From: CBDDLD01 sp965250025
GTDB lineage: Bacteria; Bacteroidota; Bacteroidia; Flavobacteriales; Flavobacteriaceae
Direction: 5' to 3'
NCBI GenBank assembly: GCA_965250025.1
Contig: OZ252283.1
Coordinates: forward strand, 3,038,001-3,102,000
DNA length: 64,000 nucleotides
The notes beneath the pieces were generated by a model that saw only the letters and a program-made list of their open reading frames with translations, was not told where the DNA came from and searched no databases. Within the stretch, counting starts at the first letter, position 1. The number at the start of each line of letters is the position of its first letter. Of this stretch, positions 1-7,210 are shown piece by piece. The translations under genes were made by a program, and so were the position numbers.

Positions 1-137
1 TTTACGATTGCGATTAGCAAATAGTGGCTTTATTTCGAATCCTCTGTAATCAGATCCAGAAGTAAAACCAATATTAATGTCCTAATCGCGCTCGTTTTAA
101 ATGTTTATAAAACATTTTTCATAACGCTCGATTCCTA
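1..137 (-). other. Riboswitch leader / expression platform, no complete gene
   Basis: This is the left edge of the window, downstream of the TPP aptamer on the minus strand. I find no convincing coding start in any minus frame: the only ATG (near 116) gives 13 codons before a stop. It contains an AT-rich inverted repeat (AAATGTTT / AAACATTT, about 98-116) and two copies of CGAGCG flanking it. This is probably the expression platform and 5' leader of a thiamine-related gene that starts beyond position 1; the gene's identity cannot be seen. Confidence 0.5.
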
Positions 138-205
138 AACAGCATTACCTGTTCTAGGTTCAATGGGTATGATCTCAGCCACTTATTGGCACCCCTTTTT
201 GAGAA
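138..205 (-). ncRNA. TPP (THI-element) riboswitch aptamer
   Basis: Read on the minus strand, the segment has the conserved TPP-aptamer blocks in order: GGGGTGCC, GGCTGAGATCATACCC, a TTGAACCT stretch, and ACAGGTAATGCTG. These correspond to the J3-2 / CUGAGA..ACCC pyrimidine-sensing helix and the ACCU..GGUAAUGC pyrophosphate-sensing half known from thiM/thiC riboswitches. It lies directly downstream of a -7 box at 211-218, so transcription begins at about 205. It must control a gene to the left of the window, most likely for thiamine synthesis or uptake. It does not control the adjacent arfB operon, which ends at 258 and is transcribed toward it. Confidence 0.93.
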
Positions 206-210
206 CGGTA

Positions 211-218
211 CAAAGATA
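211..218 (-). promoter_or_regulatory. -7 promoter box for the TPP-riboswitch transcript
   Basis: TATCTTTG on the minus strand matches the Bacteroidota primary-sigma -7 consensus TAnnTTTG. It ends about 6 nt before the aptamer, as expected for a riboswitch leader that starts the transcript. Confidence 0.65.
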
Positions 219-257
219 ATAAGTTATAGACATTTTCAACTATGAAATCAGGGTATT

Positions 258-662
258 TTAATCTAAATCGGGTTTCTTACGATTGGCTTTTTTTTGACCT
301 TGCCGACGTTTGTTTTCTAAGCGTTTATGTAATACCGCTTTAGGGACTTTGGTAAGAATACGATCTTTATCTTCTTTTAATGCTAGGTCTAACAAATTAA
401 ATAATCGTTTTATGACTTGCGCTTTATTCTTGTGTTGGCTACGGTTGTTGCTACAGCTCAAAATTAGCACTCCTCTGGTGTTGATTCTCTTTTTAAAGAA
501 TCCTTTCAGACGCATTTTTTCTTCCGCTGTAAACACTTTAGAGGCCTGAATATCAAAGTATAACTCAACCTTAGAAGACACTTTGTTTACGTGTTGACCT
601 CCACTCCCCGAGCTTCTTATAGCTTTAAACTCTAACTCTGATATTAAGGTTTTGACCTCCAA
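258..662 (-). CDS. arfB: ArfB-type peptidyl-tRNA hydrolase (ribosome rescue)
   Basis: 134-aa class-I release-factor-like protein. The catalytic GGQ is at residues 21-23 inside SGSGGQHVNK, the hallmark of codon-independent hydrolysis of peptidyl-tRNA on stalled ribosomes. The C-terminal tail is very basic (RRQGQKKANRKK), matching the ArfB/YaeJ tail that enters the empty mRNA channel. It lacks the codon-recognition domains of RF1/RF2. The start is a TTG at 660-662, 1 nt after the stop of the upstream gene; no ATG/GTG exists before the GGQ motif, so the exact initiation codon is uncertain. It is the last gene of the seven-gene leftward operon. Length is normal for the family. Confidence 0.93.
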   Translation of the reverse strand: MEVKTLISELEFKAIRSSGSGGQHVNKVSSKVELYFDIQASKVFTAEEKMRLKGFFKKRINTRGVLILSCSNNRSQHKNKAQVIKRLFNLLDLALKEDKDRILTKVPKAVLHKRLENKRRQGQKKANRKKPDLD

Positions 663-663
663 T

Positions 664-2220
664 TTACTTAATTTGGTGTGGCGATTTTAGCAGATCATTT
701 ACCGTTTTTACAGGATTGAATGTTATCAAGGGCACTTCTACAAAAATGCTATTCCAAAACGCCATACTTCCATTCCATAAGCCTGGTAGTTCTAATGCTT
801 TTAAATCTTTGCCTACTTTAGTTTTCATAGTTATGAAGGCTGCTTTTTCGTCTACAAATTTAGTCAGATCAAATTTATTGCCTTTATAATCTCTGATACC
901 ACATACAATATCCACCGGATTGAAATGTGTAGCATTCTTAAGAATTAATTTTTGTGATTTGTCCTTACTATTGATCTGAGCCGATTCTACAATTTGCAGA
1001 GATATGCTTCCGCTTTCACTCTTTACCCAAAATGGCCCACCTCCAGGTTCGCCTTCATTCTTAACCATACCACATACGCGAATGGGTCTGTTTAGTATTT
1101 CTCTTAGATACTCTATTTTATATTTCTCCGAATATTTCTCAAACTCCTCTGATATTTTCACATTCAGCTCCCGGGTTAAGAACTCCGCTATGAATGTTAA
1201 TTCATCTTCTGTAATTTCATTATTGTCCAAATCATTAAGAAACTGAAAGGCCTGCTCCTGAGCTCTTAACAGAATACCAGCTAATACCTTCTTGTATTTA
1301 GCAACCTCTTCTTTATACTTTTTTACAACGACATTATCTATGTTTTTTATAAAAATAACATCTGCATCTAACTCGTTTAAGTTTTTTAACAATGCGCCAT
1401 GTCCAGACGGTCTAAACAACAAACTCCCATCGTCATTTCTAAATGGCTTGTCTTTTAAGGTGACGGCAATAGTATCGGTAGACTCATGCTGGTATGAAAA
1501 GGAGATATCAAAATGTGAAGACGTTACCTGTTCAACTTTTTCTTCAATACGTTTGAATTCTTGGGCAAATTTATCTTTATAACGTTCGGAAATTGTAAAA
1601 TGTAATTTCGCACTATCATCCGATGATGAATAGAGTGCTGTTTCAAATAAATGTTCTTCAAATGCTGTTGAAATAACATTGTTATTGTATTCATGAAATG
1701 GCAATAGTCCTTTTGGTGAATTTCCAAAATTCAATTGGGTTTCATCTAACATCGTTTTTATGAAATGCCATGCTTGTTCATTCGGATTCAAACTGTCATA
1801 TTCAATTCCTGACGCCTTGAGTTGATCGAGAACTTGATTATAAAACGGAAATTTTTCAACCCCTACTATAAACAAGGCCAAGTCTTTTAAGTTATTCCTA
1901 TTGATGTATGAATTTACAGATTCCTGAGCTGTGTTATATTCTTTTATGAATTTGAATAAAAATTTAAACATTCGGGTGGCCGCTCCTGAAGCCGGAACAA
2001 ACTTCAATAGCGCTACATTATCTTTTCTGTCTTCAAAAAATAACGTTGAAGTTGTAATGAGATCATCATCCAGTTTTGTGATCCCATTATCTATTGTTGC
2101 TGCCTCTACAATATTTGTAAATGGAATTCCTGCTTTAAATAATGAAATCTGACGTTTTACTTTTTCTAAAGTCAGTCCCTTTCGCTCTATCTGTTCTATA
2201 TCTTTTTTTGTAAAACTCAT
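664..2220 (-). CDS. DUF4301 family protein (nucleotidyltransferase-like)
   Basis: 518-aa soluble protein that I recognise as the Bacteroidota DUF4301 family, whose function is not established as far as I know. Near residue 75 it has PASGAATRMFK, resembling the nucleotide-binding loop of NDP-sugar pyrophosphorylases. Further on, LFRPSGHGALLKNLNELD and VIFIKNIDNV resemble the sugar/metal-site region of UDP-sugar pyrophosphorylases. An NDP-sugar or related nucleotidyl transfer activity is therefore an inference. It has no signal peptide or membrane segment. Its start overlaps the upstream NadR-like kinase stop by 4 nt and arfB follows after 1 nt, so it is translationally embedded in the operon. 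Confidence 0.8.
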   Translation of the reverse strand: MSFTKKDIEQIERKGLTLEKVKRQISLFKAGIPFTNIVEAATIDNGITKLDDDLITTSTLFFEDRKDNVALLKFVPASGAATRMFKFLFKFIKEYNTAQESVNSYINRNNLKDLALFIVGVEKFPFYNQVLDQLKASGIEYDSLNPNEQAWHFIKTMLDETQLNFGNSPKGLLPFHEYNNNVISTAFEEHLFETALYSSSDDSAKLHFTISERYKDKFAQEFKRIEEKVEQVTSSHFDISFSYQHESTDTIAVTLKDKPFRNDDGSLLFRPSGHGALLKNLNELDADVIFIKNIDNVVVKKYKEEVAKYKKVLAGILLRAQEQAFQFLNDLDNNEITEDELTFIAEFLTRELNVKISEEFEKYSEKYKIEYLREILNRPIRVCGMVKNEGEPGGGPFWVKSESGSISLQIVESAQINSKDKSQKLILKNATHFNPVDIVCGIRDYKGNKFDLTKFVDEKAAFITMKTKVGKDLKALELPGLWNGSMAFWNSIFVEVPLITFNPVKTVNDLLKSPHQIK

Positions 2221-2786
2221 ACTCTGCTTTCAATAATTTTATTGATATGACTTATAGCCTTTTTCAATCGTTCTTCTTTGTTTCCTCTAAGCAACACATA
2301 AGGCTTTTTATATTTTATTAGAGCCGATTCAAAAGCCTTAAACATAAATGCTCTTTCATTGGGTTTATCTCTTAAATCATCGGCTTCCCATGGGGTATCA
2401 ATATAAGTTAAAAAGTATAAATCATAGGTGTTTTTTATAGCATACTTTTTAAGAATTGGATCTGAATATCCTAAATAATAGGTTTCACTATATACATTTG
2501 TTTCCAATAGATCTGTATCACAAATCAATAGTTCTTTGGTCTTAAGCGCCGCTTCATTTTCCAAACGCATTTGACCTAAAGCTATAGGCAATAAGTCTTC
2601 CGGTTCACAAACTTTCTTTTCCTTATCCCATTTTTCCTGAAGATACTCTCGTGCATACTCTGGCACCCATGAGGTTTTATAATAATCTGCTAGTTGTCTG
2701 GACAAAGTGGTTTTTCCGGTAGATTCCGGACCATATATTACTATTTTAATACAGTTTGACGGCTGTTGTTTAAGCTTTTCTTCCAT
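2217..2786 (-). CDS. NadR-like AAA ATPase / nicotinamide-ribose kinase
   Basis: 189 aa. The Walker A motif GPESTGKT is at residues 19-26, followed by a stretch (VPEYAREYL) typical of the ribosylnicotinamide-kinase domain of NadR; the NMN adenylyltransferase and repressor domains of enterobacterial NadR are absent. The family phosphorylates nicotinamide riboside to NMN, trapping it after PnuC import. The ORF start lies 46 nt inside the pnuC reading frame; no later start fits before the Walker motif, so the overlap appears real. Coupling to PnuC supports pyridine-nucleotide salvage, but the neighbouring thiamine-binding-like gene leaves a vitamin B1 kinase role open. Confidence 0.85.
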   Translation of the reverse strand: MEEKLKQQPSNCIKIVIYGPESTGKTTLSRQLADYYKTSWVPEYAREYLQEKWDKEKKVCEPEDLLPIALGQMRLENEAALKTKELLICDTDLLETNVYSETYYLGYSDPILKKYAIKNTYDLYFLTYIDTPWEADDLRDKPNERAFMFKAFESALIKYKKPYVLLRGNKEERLKKAISHINKIIESRV

Positions 2787-3379
2787 TCCAAATAACCTTG
2801 TATGGCTAATATTGTAAAAATCAAATACTGCAAAGATAGCATTCCTAATCCCCTGTAGGCATATAAAGGCACGGTAATAATATCAGCAAAGATCCAGAGG
2901 GTCCAGTTTTCCAATTTCTTATTAGCCATATACCACATGGCTGTAAAAAAGATGCCCGAAGTAAAAATATCAATATAATTTTCTATCGCTATCGTTTTTC
3001 CAAACTCTTTATATACTAATATCGTCACTACTATCGTAAGTACAAACATTGCAACCCCTATCCATTTTTCTTTGGCTGTAGTTCTGGAAATAGGAACAAG
3101 TGGTTTATCCTCTTTTTTACGTGCCCAATTCCACCAACCATAAACACTCATTACAGAATAATAAAAATTCATCATCATATCGCCTAAATAGCTATTTATG
3201 TATAACAGGTATACAGTAATCACTGTACATATGATTCCCGTAGGGTAGACTAAGATATTTTCTTTTTTAGCATACCAAACACTAAGTATTCCAAAAATAA
3301 AAGCAATAGCTTCCAGAACTATTTGAAACGTCGGTGTTTGACGGTAAGCATCAAGAAAGAAATCAAAAATGTGGCTCAT
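2741..3379 (-). CDS. pnuC: PnuC-family vitamin transporter
   Basis: 212-aa polytopic inner-membrane protein with about six to seven hydrophobic segments. The family signature region (YPTGIICTVITVYLLY, then GDMMMNFYYSVMSVYGWWNW) contains the aromatic WxxW-type motif seen in PnuC proteins. PnuC members import nicotinamide riboside (PnuC), thiamine (PnuT) or riboflavin (PnuX) by facilitated diffusion coupled to cytoplasmic phosphorylation. The downstream NadR-like kinase favours nicotinamide riboside; the upstream thiamine-binding-like gene favours thiamine. It overlaps both neighbours (17 nt upstream, 46 nt downstream). Confidence 0.88.
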   Translation of the reverse strand: MSHIFDFFLDAYRQTPTFQIVLEAIAFIFGILSVWYAKKENILVYPTGIICTVITVYLLYINSYLGDMMMNFYYSVMSVYGWWNWARKKEDKPLVPISRTTAKEKWIGVAMFVLTIVVTILVYKEFGKTIAIENYIDIFTSGIFFTAMWYMANKKLENWTLWIFADIITVPLYAYRGLGMLSLQYLIFTILAIQGYLEWKKSLNNSRQTVLK

Positions 3380-3623
3380 AATCGCTGCGATCGCTTTTTA
3401 CAATTTTCATAGTAAGCACTACATGCTCTAAATGTTCAAAGCTTGATGCTATGGTAGCATTCAGAAAGGGCATAAGTTCTTTATAATCGCCATAAATTTG
3501 AGTACTTAATGGGTTTTCTAACACATTAAACTTTGACGCCCGTAACGCTTTAATAAAATCAATTATTGGCGGTTCAAAATTATCACTTAATGGAGTTAAT
3601 GTAAGTTCTACGGATATTTTCAT
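3363..3623 (-). CDS. Thiamine-binding-like protein (DUF77/UPF0045 type)
   Basis: 86-aa small protein beginning MKISVELTLTPL with an alternating beta-alpha pattern, as in the MTH1187/YkoF-like thiamine-binding fold (Pfam Thiamine_BP, formerly DUF77). Related YkoF proteins bind thiamine or hydroxymethylpyrimidine; the function of single-domain members is not firmly established. It starts directly after the GGGP-synthase stop and its end overlaps pnuC by 17 nt, so translation of the two is probably coupled. The pairing hints that the transporter's substrate may be thiamine-related. Confidence 0.7.
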   Translation of the reverse strand: MKISVELTLTPLSDNFEPPIIDFIKALRASKFNVLENPLSTQIYGDYKELMPFLNATIASSFEHLEHVVLTMKIVKSDRSDYEPHF

Positions 3624-4352
3624 TTATTTGTTTTTTATAGCGTTAAAAAAAGATTCATCATTTTCTAAGGCAGTGCCTATAACCGCCACATCTGCTCCGG
3701 CATTAAAAACCTCATCCAGTGCTTTTCTGCTCGTAATTCCTCCACCAACAATAAGGGGAATATTGACTGCTGTTCTTACACTTTTTATCATCTCTAACGG
3801 AATGATCTTTTTTGCGCCACTTCCTGCTTCAAGATAAATCAACTGCATGCCTAAATACTCTCCTGCTTTTGCAGTAGCTACAACTTGTTGAACATGATCT
3901 CTGCTCATAGGCTGTGTTTTGGTCACTTTTTGCACCGAAGTTTGTTTTCCATTTTCTATGAGAAGATATCCTGTCGGTATAACTTCTAGTAATGTGTTTT
4001 TCAGTTTTGGTACAGCCTCAACATGCTTACCAATTAAGTAATCCGGATTACGCCCTGATAATAATGATAAAAACAGCAGTGCATCTGCCCGCTCTGAAAT
4101 CTGGGTTATGTCCCCGGGAAATAGGACTATTGGTAAATCGGTATGTGATTTAATACTTTCAACAACTTTATCTGTTTTTGAGTCTTCAACTTCACTTCCT
4201 CCAACAAAAATGAGCGTTGCCATTGACGCATTCACTTTCTCAATAAAATTTTTAAGAGTTGATATTTCAACTTTATCAGGATCAATAAGTACCGCCAGTA
4301 ACTTTTGACCTTTACCGGTCATCGTTTTGATATGTTGGTAGATCGACGTCAT
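3624..4352 (-). CDS. Geranylgeranylglyceryl phosphate synthase family (GGGPS/PcrB)
   Basis: 242-aa TIM-barrel prenyltransferase. LIDPDK at 22-27 carries the Mg-binding Asp, and IVGGGITS near 201-208 plus AGADVAVIGTALE form the phosphate-binding C-terminal face of the barrel. The family couples glycerol-1-phosphate to a polyprenyl diphosphate by an ether bond. It is archaeal in lipid synthesis, but bacterial members exist in Firmicutes (PcrB) and Bacteroidota (group II GGGPS). The start follows the PPTase stop without spacing. The chain length of the prenyl substrate and the physiological product in flavobacteria are not deducible here. Confidence 0.92.
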   Translation of the reverse strand: MTSIYQHIKTMTGKGQKLLAVLIDPDKVEISTLKNFIEKVNASMATLIFVGGSEVEDSKTDKVVESIKSHTDLPIVLFPGDITQISERADALLFLSLLSGRNPDYLIGKHVEAVPKLKNTLLEVIPTGYLLIENGKQTSVQKVTKTQPMSRDHVQQVVATAKAGEYLGMQLIYLEAGSGAKKIIPLEMIKSVRTAVNIPLIVGGGITSRKALDEVFNAGADVAVIGTALENDESFFNAIKNK

Positions 4353-4979
4353 TTACGGTAAAATATAAGCACAAGTATATCCTTCAAATTCAAGAAAGCG
4401 AGTATTAAACCGGTATTTCTTATTGTTATAATCTATCCAGGCCACTGTCTCCTGATCCTCTAGCATGAATGGAATGACTAAAAAATGCTCTTTAAACAAC
4501 ATTCCCGGTGTTGCAAACAATTTATATAGTGATTCTTTAACTCCCCATATCACTGTGAGCTTTCTAATGTAATCTTCTGTAGTTTCATTCAGATAATTAA
4601 ACTCATATGCTACAAATTTCTTTGCAATAACACCTATTTTATTGCGTTGCATTTCTATATCTATTCCGACAGGTTGATCACTAATGATAACTCCCGAAAA
4701 GGTAAATGAATGTGTTATGGAAATGTGTTTACCATCCCTTAAATGAGGCTTTCCTAAACTATCGTAGTATAAATCCTGATCTGTATATCCAAAATCTCGG
4801 AGTAAATGTCTCACGCTCAAAAATCCACGTTGATGCAACTCACTTTTCATCCCATTTACACGCTCAATACTTTCTGATCTTAAATTGAGTGGCGCTAACA
4901 ACTCTTCATAAGATTCGTCAATCTTCCAGATTTTAACAGTAGTTTGTGAATTGGGATTAAGGGTTTTGTAAAGTGGCAT
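4353..4979 (-). CDS. 4'-phosphopantetheinyl transferase superfamily protein
   Basis: 208 aa, the length of Sfp/AcpT-type transferases. Visible motifs are GKPHL (76-80), ISITHS (86-91), VGIDIE (104-109, Mg-binding Asp107 and Glu109) and WGVKESLYKLF (145-155, with the catalytic Lys-Glu pair). The enzyme transfers the phosphopantetheine arm of CoA to a serine of carrier proteins. It is the first gene of the leftward operon and is divergent from ahcY across a 64-nt spacer containing promoters in both directions. Whether it serves fatty-acid ACP or a secondary-metabolite carrier cannot be told, as no carrier protein or synthase lies in the window. Confidence 0.92.
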   Translation of the reverse strand: MPLYKTLNPNSQTTVKIWKIDESYEELLAPLNLRSESIERVNGMKSELHQRGFLSVRHLLRDFGYTDQDLYYDSLGKPHLRDGKHISITHSFTFSGVIISDQPVGIDIEMQRNKIGVIAKKFVAYEFNYLNETTEDYIRKLTVIWGVKESLYKLFATPGMLFKEHFLVIPFMLEDQETVAWIDYNNKKYRFNTRFLEFEGYTCAYILP

Positions 4980-5002
4980 TTAGTTTTCTGAAAGTTAATA
5001 GT

Positions 5003-5010
5003 TATCTTTG
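5003..5010 (+). promoter_or_regulatory. -7 promoter box for ahcY
   Basis: TATCTTTG on the plus strand matches TAnnTTTG and lies about 33 nt before the ahcY ATG. It faces a minus-strand box at 5017-5024, so the two predicted transcripts overlap at their 5' ends. Confidence 0.65.
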
Positions 5011-5016
5011 CACTCG

Positions 5017-5024
5017 CAAATATA
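5017..5024 (-). promoter_or_regulatory. -7 promoter box for the PPTase-GGGPS operon
   Basis: TATATTTG on the minus strand matches TAnnTTTG, about 37 nt upstream of the PPTase ATG. It sits downstream of the ahcY -7 box relative to ahcY transcription, so the promoters are interleaved face to face. Confidence 0.6.
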
Positions 5025-5043
5025 GATATATAAATATATAATT

Positions 5044-6360
5044 ATGAATACAAAAGCAGTAGCTTATGAGCCATACAAAGTGAAAGATATCTCACTTGCG
5101 GCTTGGGGACGAAAAGAGATTGAATTGGCCGAAGCTGAAATGCCTGGCTTAATGAGTTTAAGAGAAGAGTACAAAGACTCTCAGCCGCTTAAAGGTGCAC
5201 GTATTGCAGGTTGTTTACACATGACCATACAAACTGCTGTATTGATAGAGACCTTACAAGCTTTAGGCGCTGAGGTGACTTGGAGTTCTTGTAATATTTT
5301 CTCTACTCAAGATCAGGCTGCCGCTGCTATAGCTGCTGCAGGAACACCAGTGTACGCATGGAAAGGCATGAATGAAGAAGAATTTGATTGGTGCATTGAG
5401 CAAACTTTATTCTTTGGGGAGGACAGACAACCTTTGAACATGATTCTTGACGATGGTGGCGATTTAACCAATATGGTTTTAGATAAATATCCTGAGCTTG
5501 TTTCAGGAATTAAAGGGCTTTCTGAAGAAACGACCACTGGCGTACACCGATTATATGAACGTATGGAAAATGGAACACTTCCTTTACCTGCTATCAATGT
5601 TAACGATTCTGTAACCAAATCAAAATTTGACAACAAATATGGTTGTAAAGAAAGTGCAGTAGATGCCATTCGAAGAGCCACAGATATTATGCTAGCCGGT
5701 AAGCGCGTGGTAGTTTGTGGTTATGGTGATGTTGGTAAAGGTACTGCGGCTTCTTTTAGAGGTGCCGGTAGTATTGTTACTGTAACTGAAATTGATCCTA
5801 TTTGTGCACTACAGGCAGCCATGGACGGTTTTGAAGTAAAGCGTTTAGAAACTGTCGTTGGTAATGCAGATATTGTAATCACTACTACAGGAAACAAAGA
5901 TATTGTTAGAGGCGAGCATTTTGAAGCTCTAAAGGATAAAGCCATTGTTTGTAATATTGGTCATTTTGACAATGAAATTGATATGGCCTGGTTAAACAAA
6001 AATCATGGTAATACTAAAGTAGAAATCAAACCTCAGGTAGACAAGTACACTGTAAATGGTAATGACATTATTATTTTAGCAGAAGGACGTTTAGTTAATT
6101 TAGGCTGTGCTACGGGTCACCCAAGTTTTGTAATGAGTAACTCGTTTACCAATCAAACACTAGCCCAGATAGAACTTTGGAATCATAGCGATAACTATGA
6201 AAATAAAGTATATATGTTACCTAAACATCTGGATGAAAAAGTAGCAAAATTACACTTGGCTAAAATTGGTGTTGAGCTTACTGAACTTAAACAAGATCAG
6301 GCAGAATATATTGGTGTTAAGGTAGAAGGCCCTTACAAGCCTGAATACTATAGATACTAG
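5044..6360 (+). CDS. ahcY: Adenosylhomocysteinase
   Basis: 438-aa S-adenosylhomocysteine hydrolase, the NAD-dependent enzyme that splits SAH into adenosine and homocysteine and relieves product inhibition of methyltransferases. Signatures include the N-terminal GCLHMTIQTAVLIETL, the substrate-domain SSCNIFSTQDQAAAA, the Rossmann VCGYGDVGKGTA near residue 224-235 and the C-terminal GCATGHPSFVMSNSF. Length is typical for the bacterial enzyme and no residues appear missing. It is a single-gene unit with its own promoter at 5003 and a strong terminator at 6422-6450. Confidence 0.98.
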   Translation: MNTKAVAYEPYKVKDISLAAWGRKEIELAEAEMPGLMSLREEYKDSQPLKGARIAGCLHMTIQTAVLIETLQALGAEVTWSSCNIFSTQDQAAAAIAAAGTPVYAWKGMNEEEFDWCIEQTLFFGEDRQPLNMILDDGGDLTNMVLDKYPELVSGIKGLSEETTTGVHRLYERMENGTLPLPAINVNDSVTKSKFDNKYGCKESAVDAIRRATDIMLAGKRVVVCGYGDVGKGTAASFRGAGSIVTVTEIDPICALQAAMDGFEVKRLETVVGNADIVITTTGNKDIVRGEHFEALKDKAIVCNIGHFDNEIDMAWLNKNHGNTKVEIKPQVDKYTVNGNDIIILAEGRLVNLGCATGHPSFVMSNSFTNQTLAQIELWNHSDNYENKVYMLPKHLDEKVAKLHLAKIGVELTELKQDQAEYIGVKVEGPYKPEYYRY

Positions 6361-6421
6361 ATTTTAAGTTAAAATATTCAGACGCTGACCTGTATTGATA
6401 TCAGGTAGCTTCTTAAAAACT

Positions 6422-6454
6422 CAAAAACCCTCACATAAGGTGAGGGTTTTTCTG
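6422..6454. terminator. Bidirectional Rho-independent terminator
   Basis: Stem ACCCTCAC / GTGAGGGT with a 5-nt loop, flanked by A5 on the left and T5 on the right, so it can end both the ahcY transcript and the convergent leftward response-regulator transcript, whose gene begins its stop at 6455. Confidence 0.9.
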
Positions 6455-7207
6455 TTACATATCCAACCATTTTTTAAAATTAGTAGTTCGTTCTCTGGAG
6501 ACTATAATTTGCTCTTCTTGTTTAGGATTAAGCTTCAATAATAGTCTACTGTTAAAATAACTATGGATTTCTTCGACGGCATTAACAGATATCATATACT
6601 TTCGATTAATCCTAAAAAAATGAATAGGGTCTAAAATAGCTTCTAATTGATCTATGGTATACTCTATTGGACTCTTCTGACCTTCATGTGTGCATAAAAA
6701 AATAACCCCTTCTTCAGCCATAAAATATGCAACATCTTCAACTTTGTAGGAATTGAATTGATTACCTACTTTAACCATAAAACGACGTTTATACTCTTTT
6801 TTAAGAAACTGTTTTAAGGTTTCTACACTACGATAATGATCAGATTTATCTTCTACGGTTTGAGTATACTTATTTAGAGCTTTTTGCAGTTCATTTTTAT
6901 CAATTGGCTTTAACAGATAATCCAACCCATTATATTTAAATCCTCTAATAGCATATTCATTATAAGCTGTAGTAAATATTATAGGCGGATGTTTGGGCAA
7001 ACGATCAATGATATCAAACCCGTAACCATCATTGAGTTGAATATCTAAGAAAATAAGATCTGGCAGATCATGCGTTTCAAACCATTTATGCCCACTCTCA
7101 ACTGACGAGATATGGGCCACAATTTCGCAATCAGGGCTTAGTTCTTTAATAAGATTACTCAATCGCCTTGAAGCAATATTTTCATCTTCAACAATTACAG
7201 CTTTCAT
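6455..7207 (-). CDS. LytTR-family response regulator
   Basis: 250 aa. An N-terminal receiver domain (1-120) has acidic VEDEN at 6-10, the phospho-acceptor Asp55 in FLDIQL, a Thr in TTAYN and Lys102 in LLKPID. The C-terminal LytTR DNA-binding domain (about 145-248) contains the usual FRINRKYMISV segment. It is a cytoplasmic transcription factor of the AlgR/AgrA/LytR class. It is encoded 3 nt after the histidine kinase gene, so the two form a two-component pair. The pair is divergent from a TonB-dependent receptor gene at 8529, a plausible but unproven target. Confidence 0.95.
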   Translation of the reverse strand: MKAVIVEDENIASRRLSNLIKELSPDCEIVAHISSVESGHKWFETHDLPDLIFLDIQLNDGYGFDIIDRLPKHPPIIFTTAYNEYAIRGFKYNGLDYLLKPIDKNELQKALNKYTQTVEDKSDHYRSVETLKQFLKKEYKRRFMVKVGNQFNSYKVEDVAYFMAEEGVIFLCTHEGQKSPIEYTIDQLEAILDPIHFFRINRKYMISVNAVEEIHSYFNSRLLLKLNPKQEEQIIVSRERTTNFKKWLDM

Positions 7208-7210
7208 ATA

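Noticed and set aside
138..662. TPP riboswitch regulating the arfB/pnuC operon
   Set aside because: The aptamer lies downstream of the operon's last gene and on the same strand, so it can only control genes further left, beyond the window.
1524..1727. Minus-strand ORF in an alternative frame inside the DUF4301 gene
   Set aside because: It lies wholly inside a longer, family-matched frame and has no recognizable domain; no frameshift in the real gene is needed.
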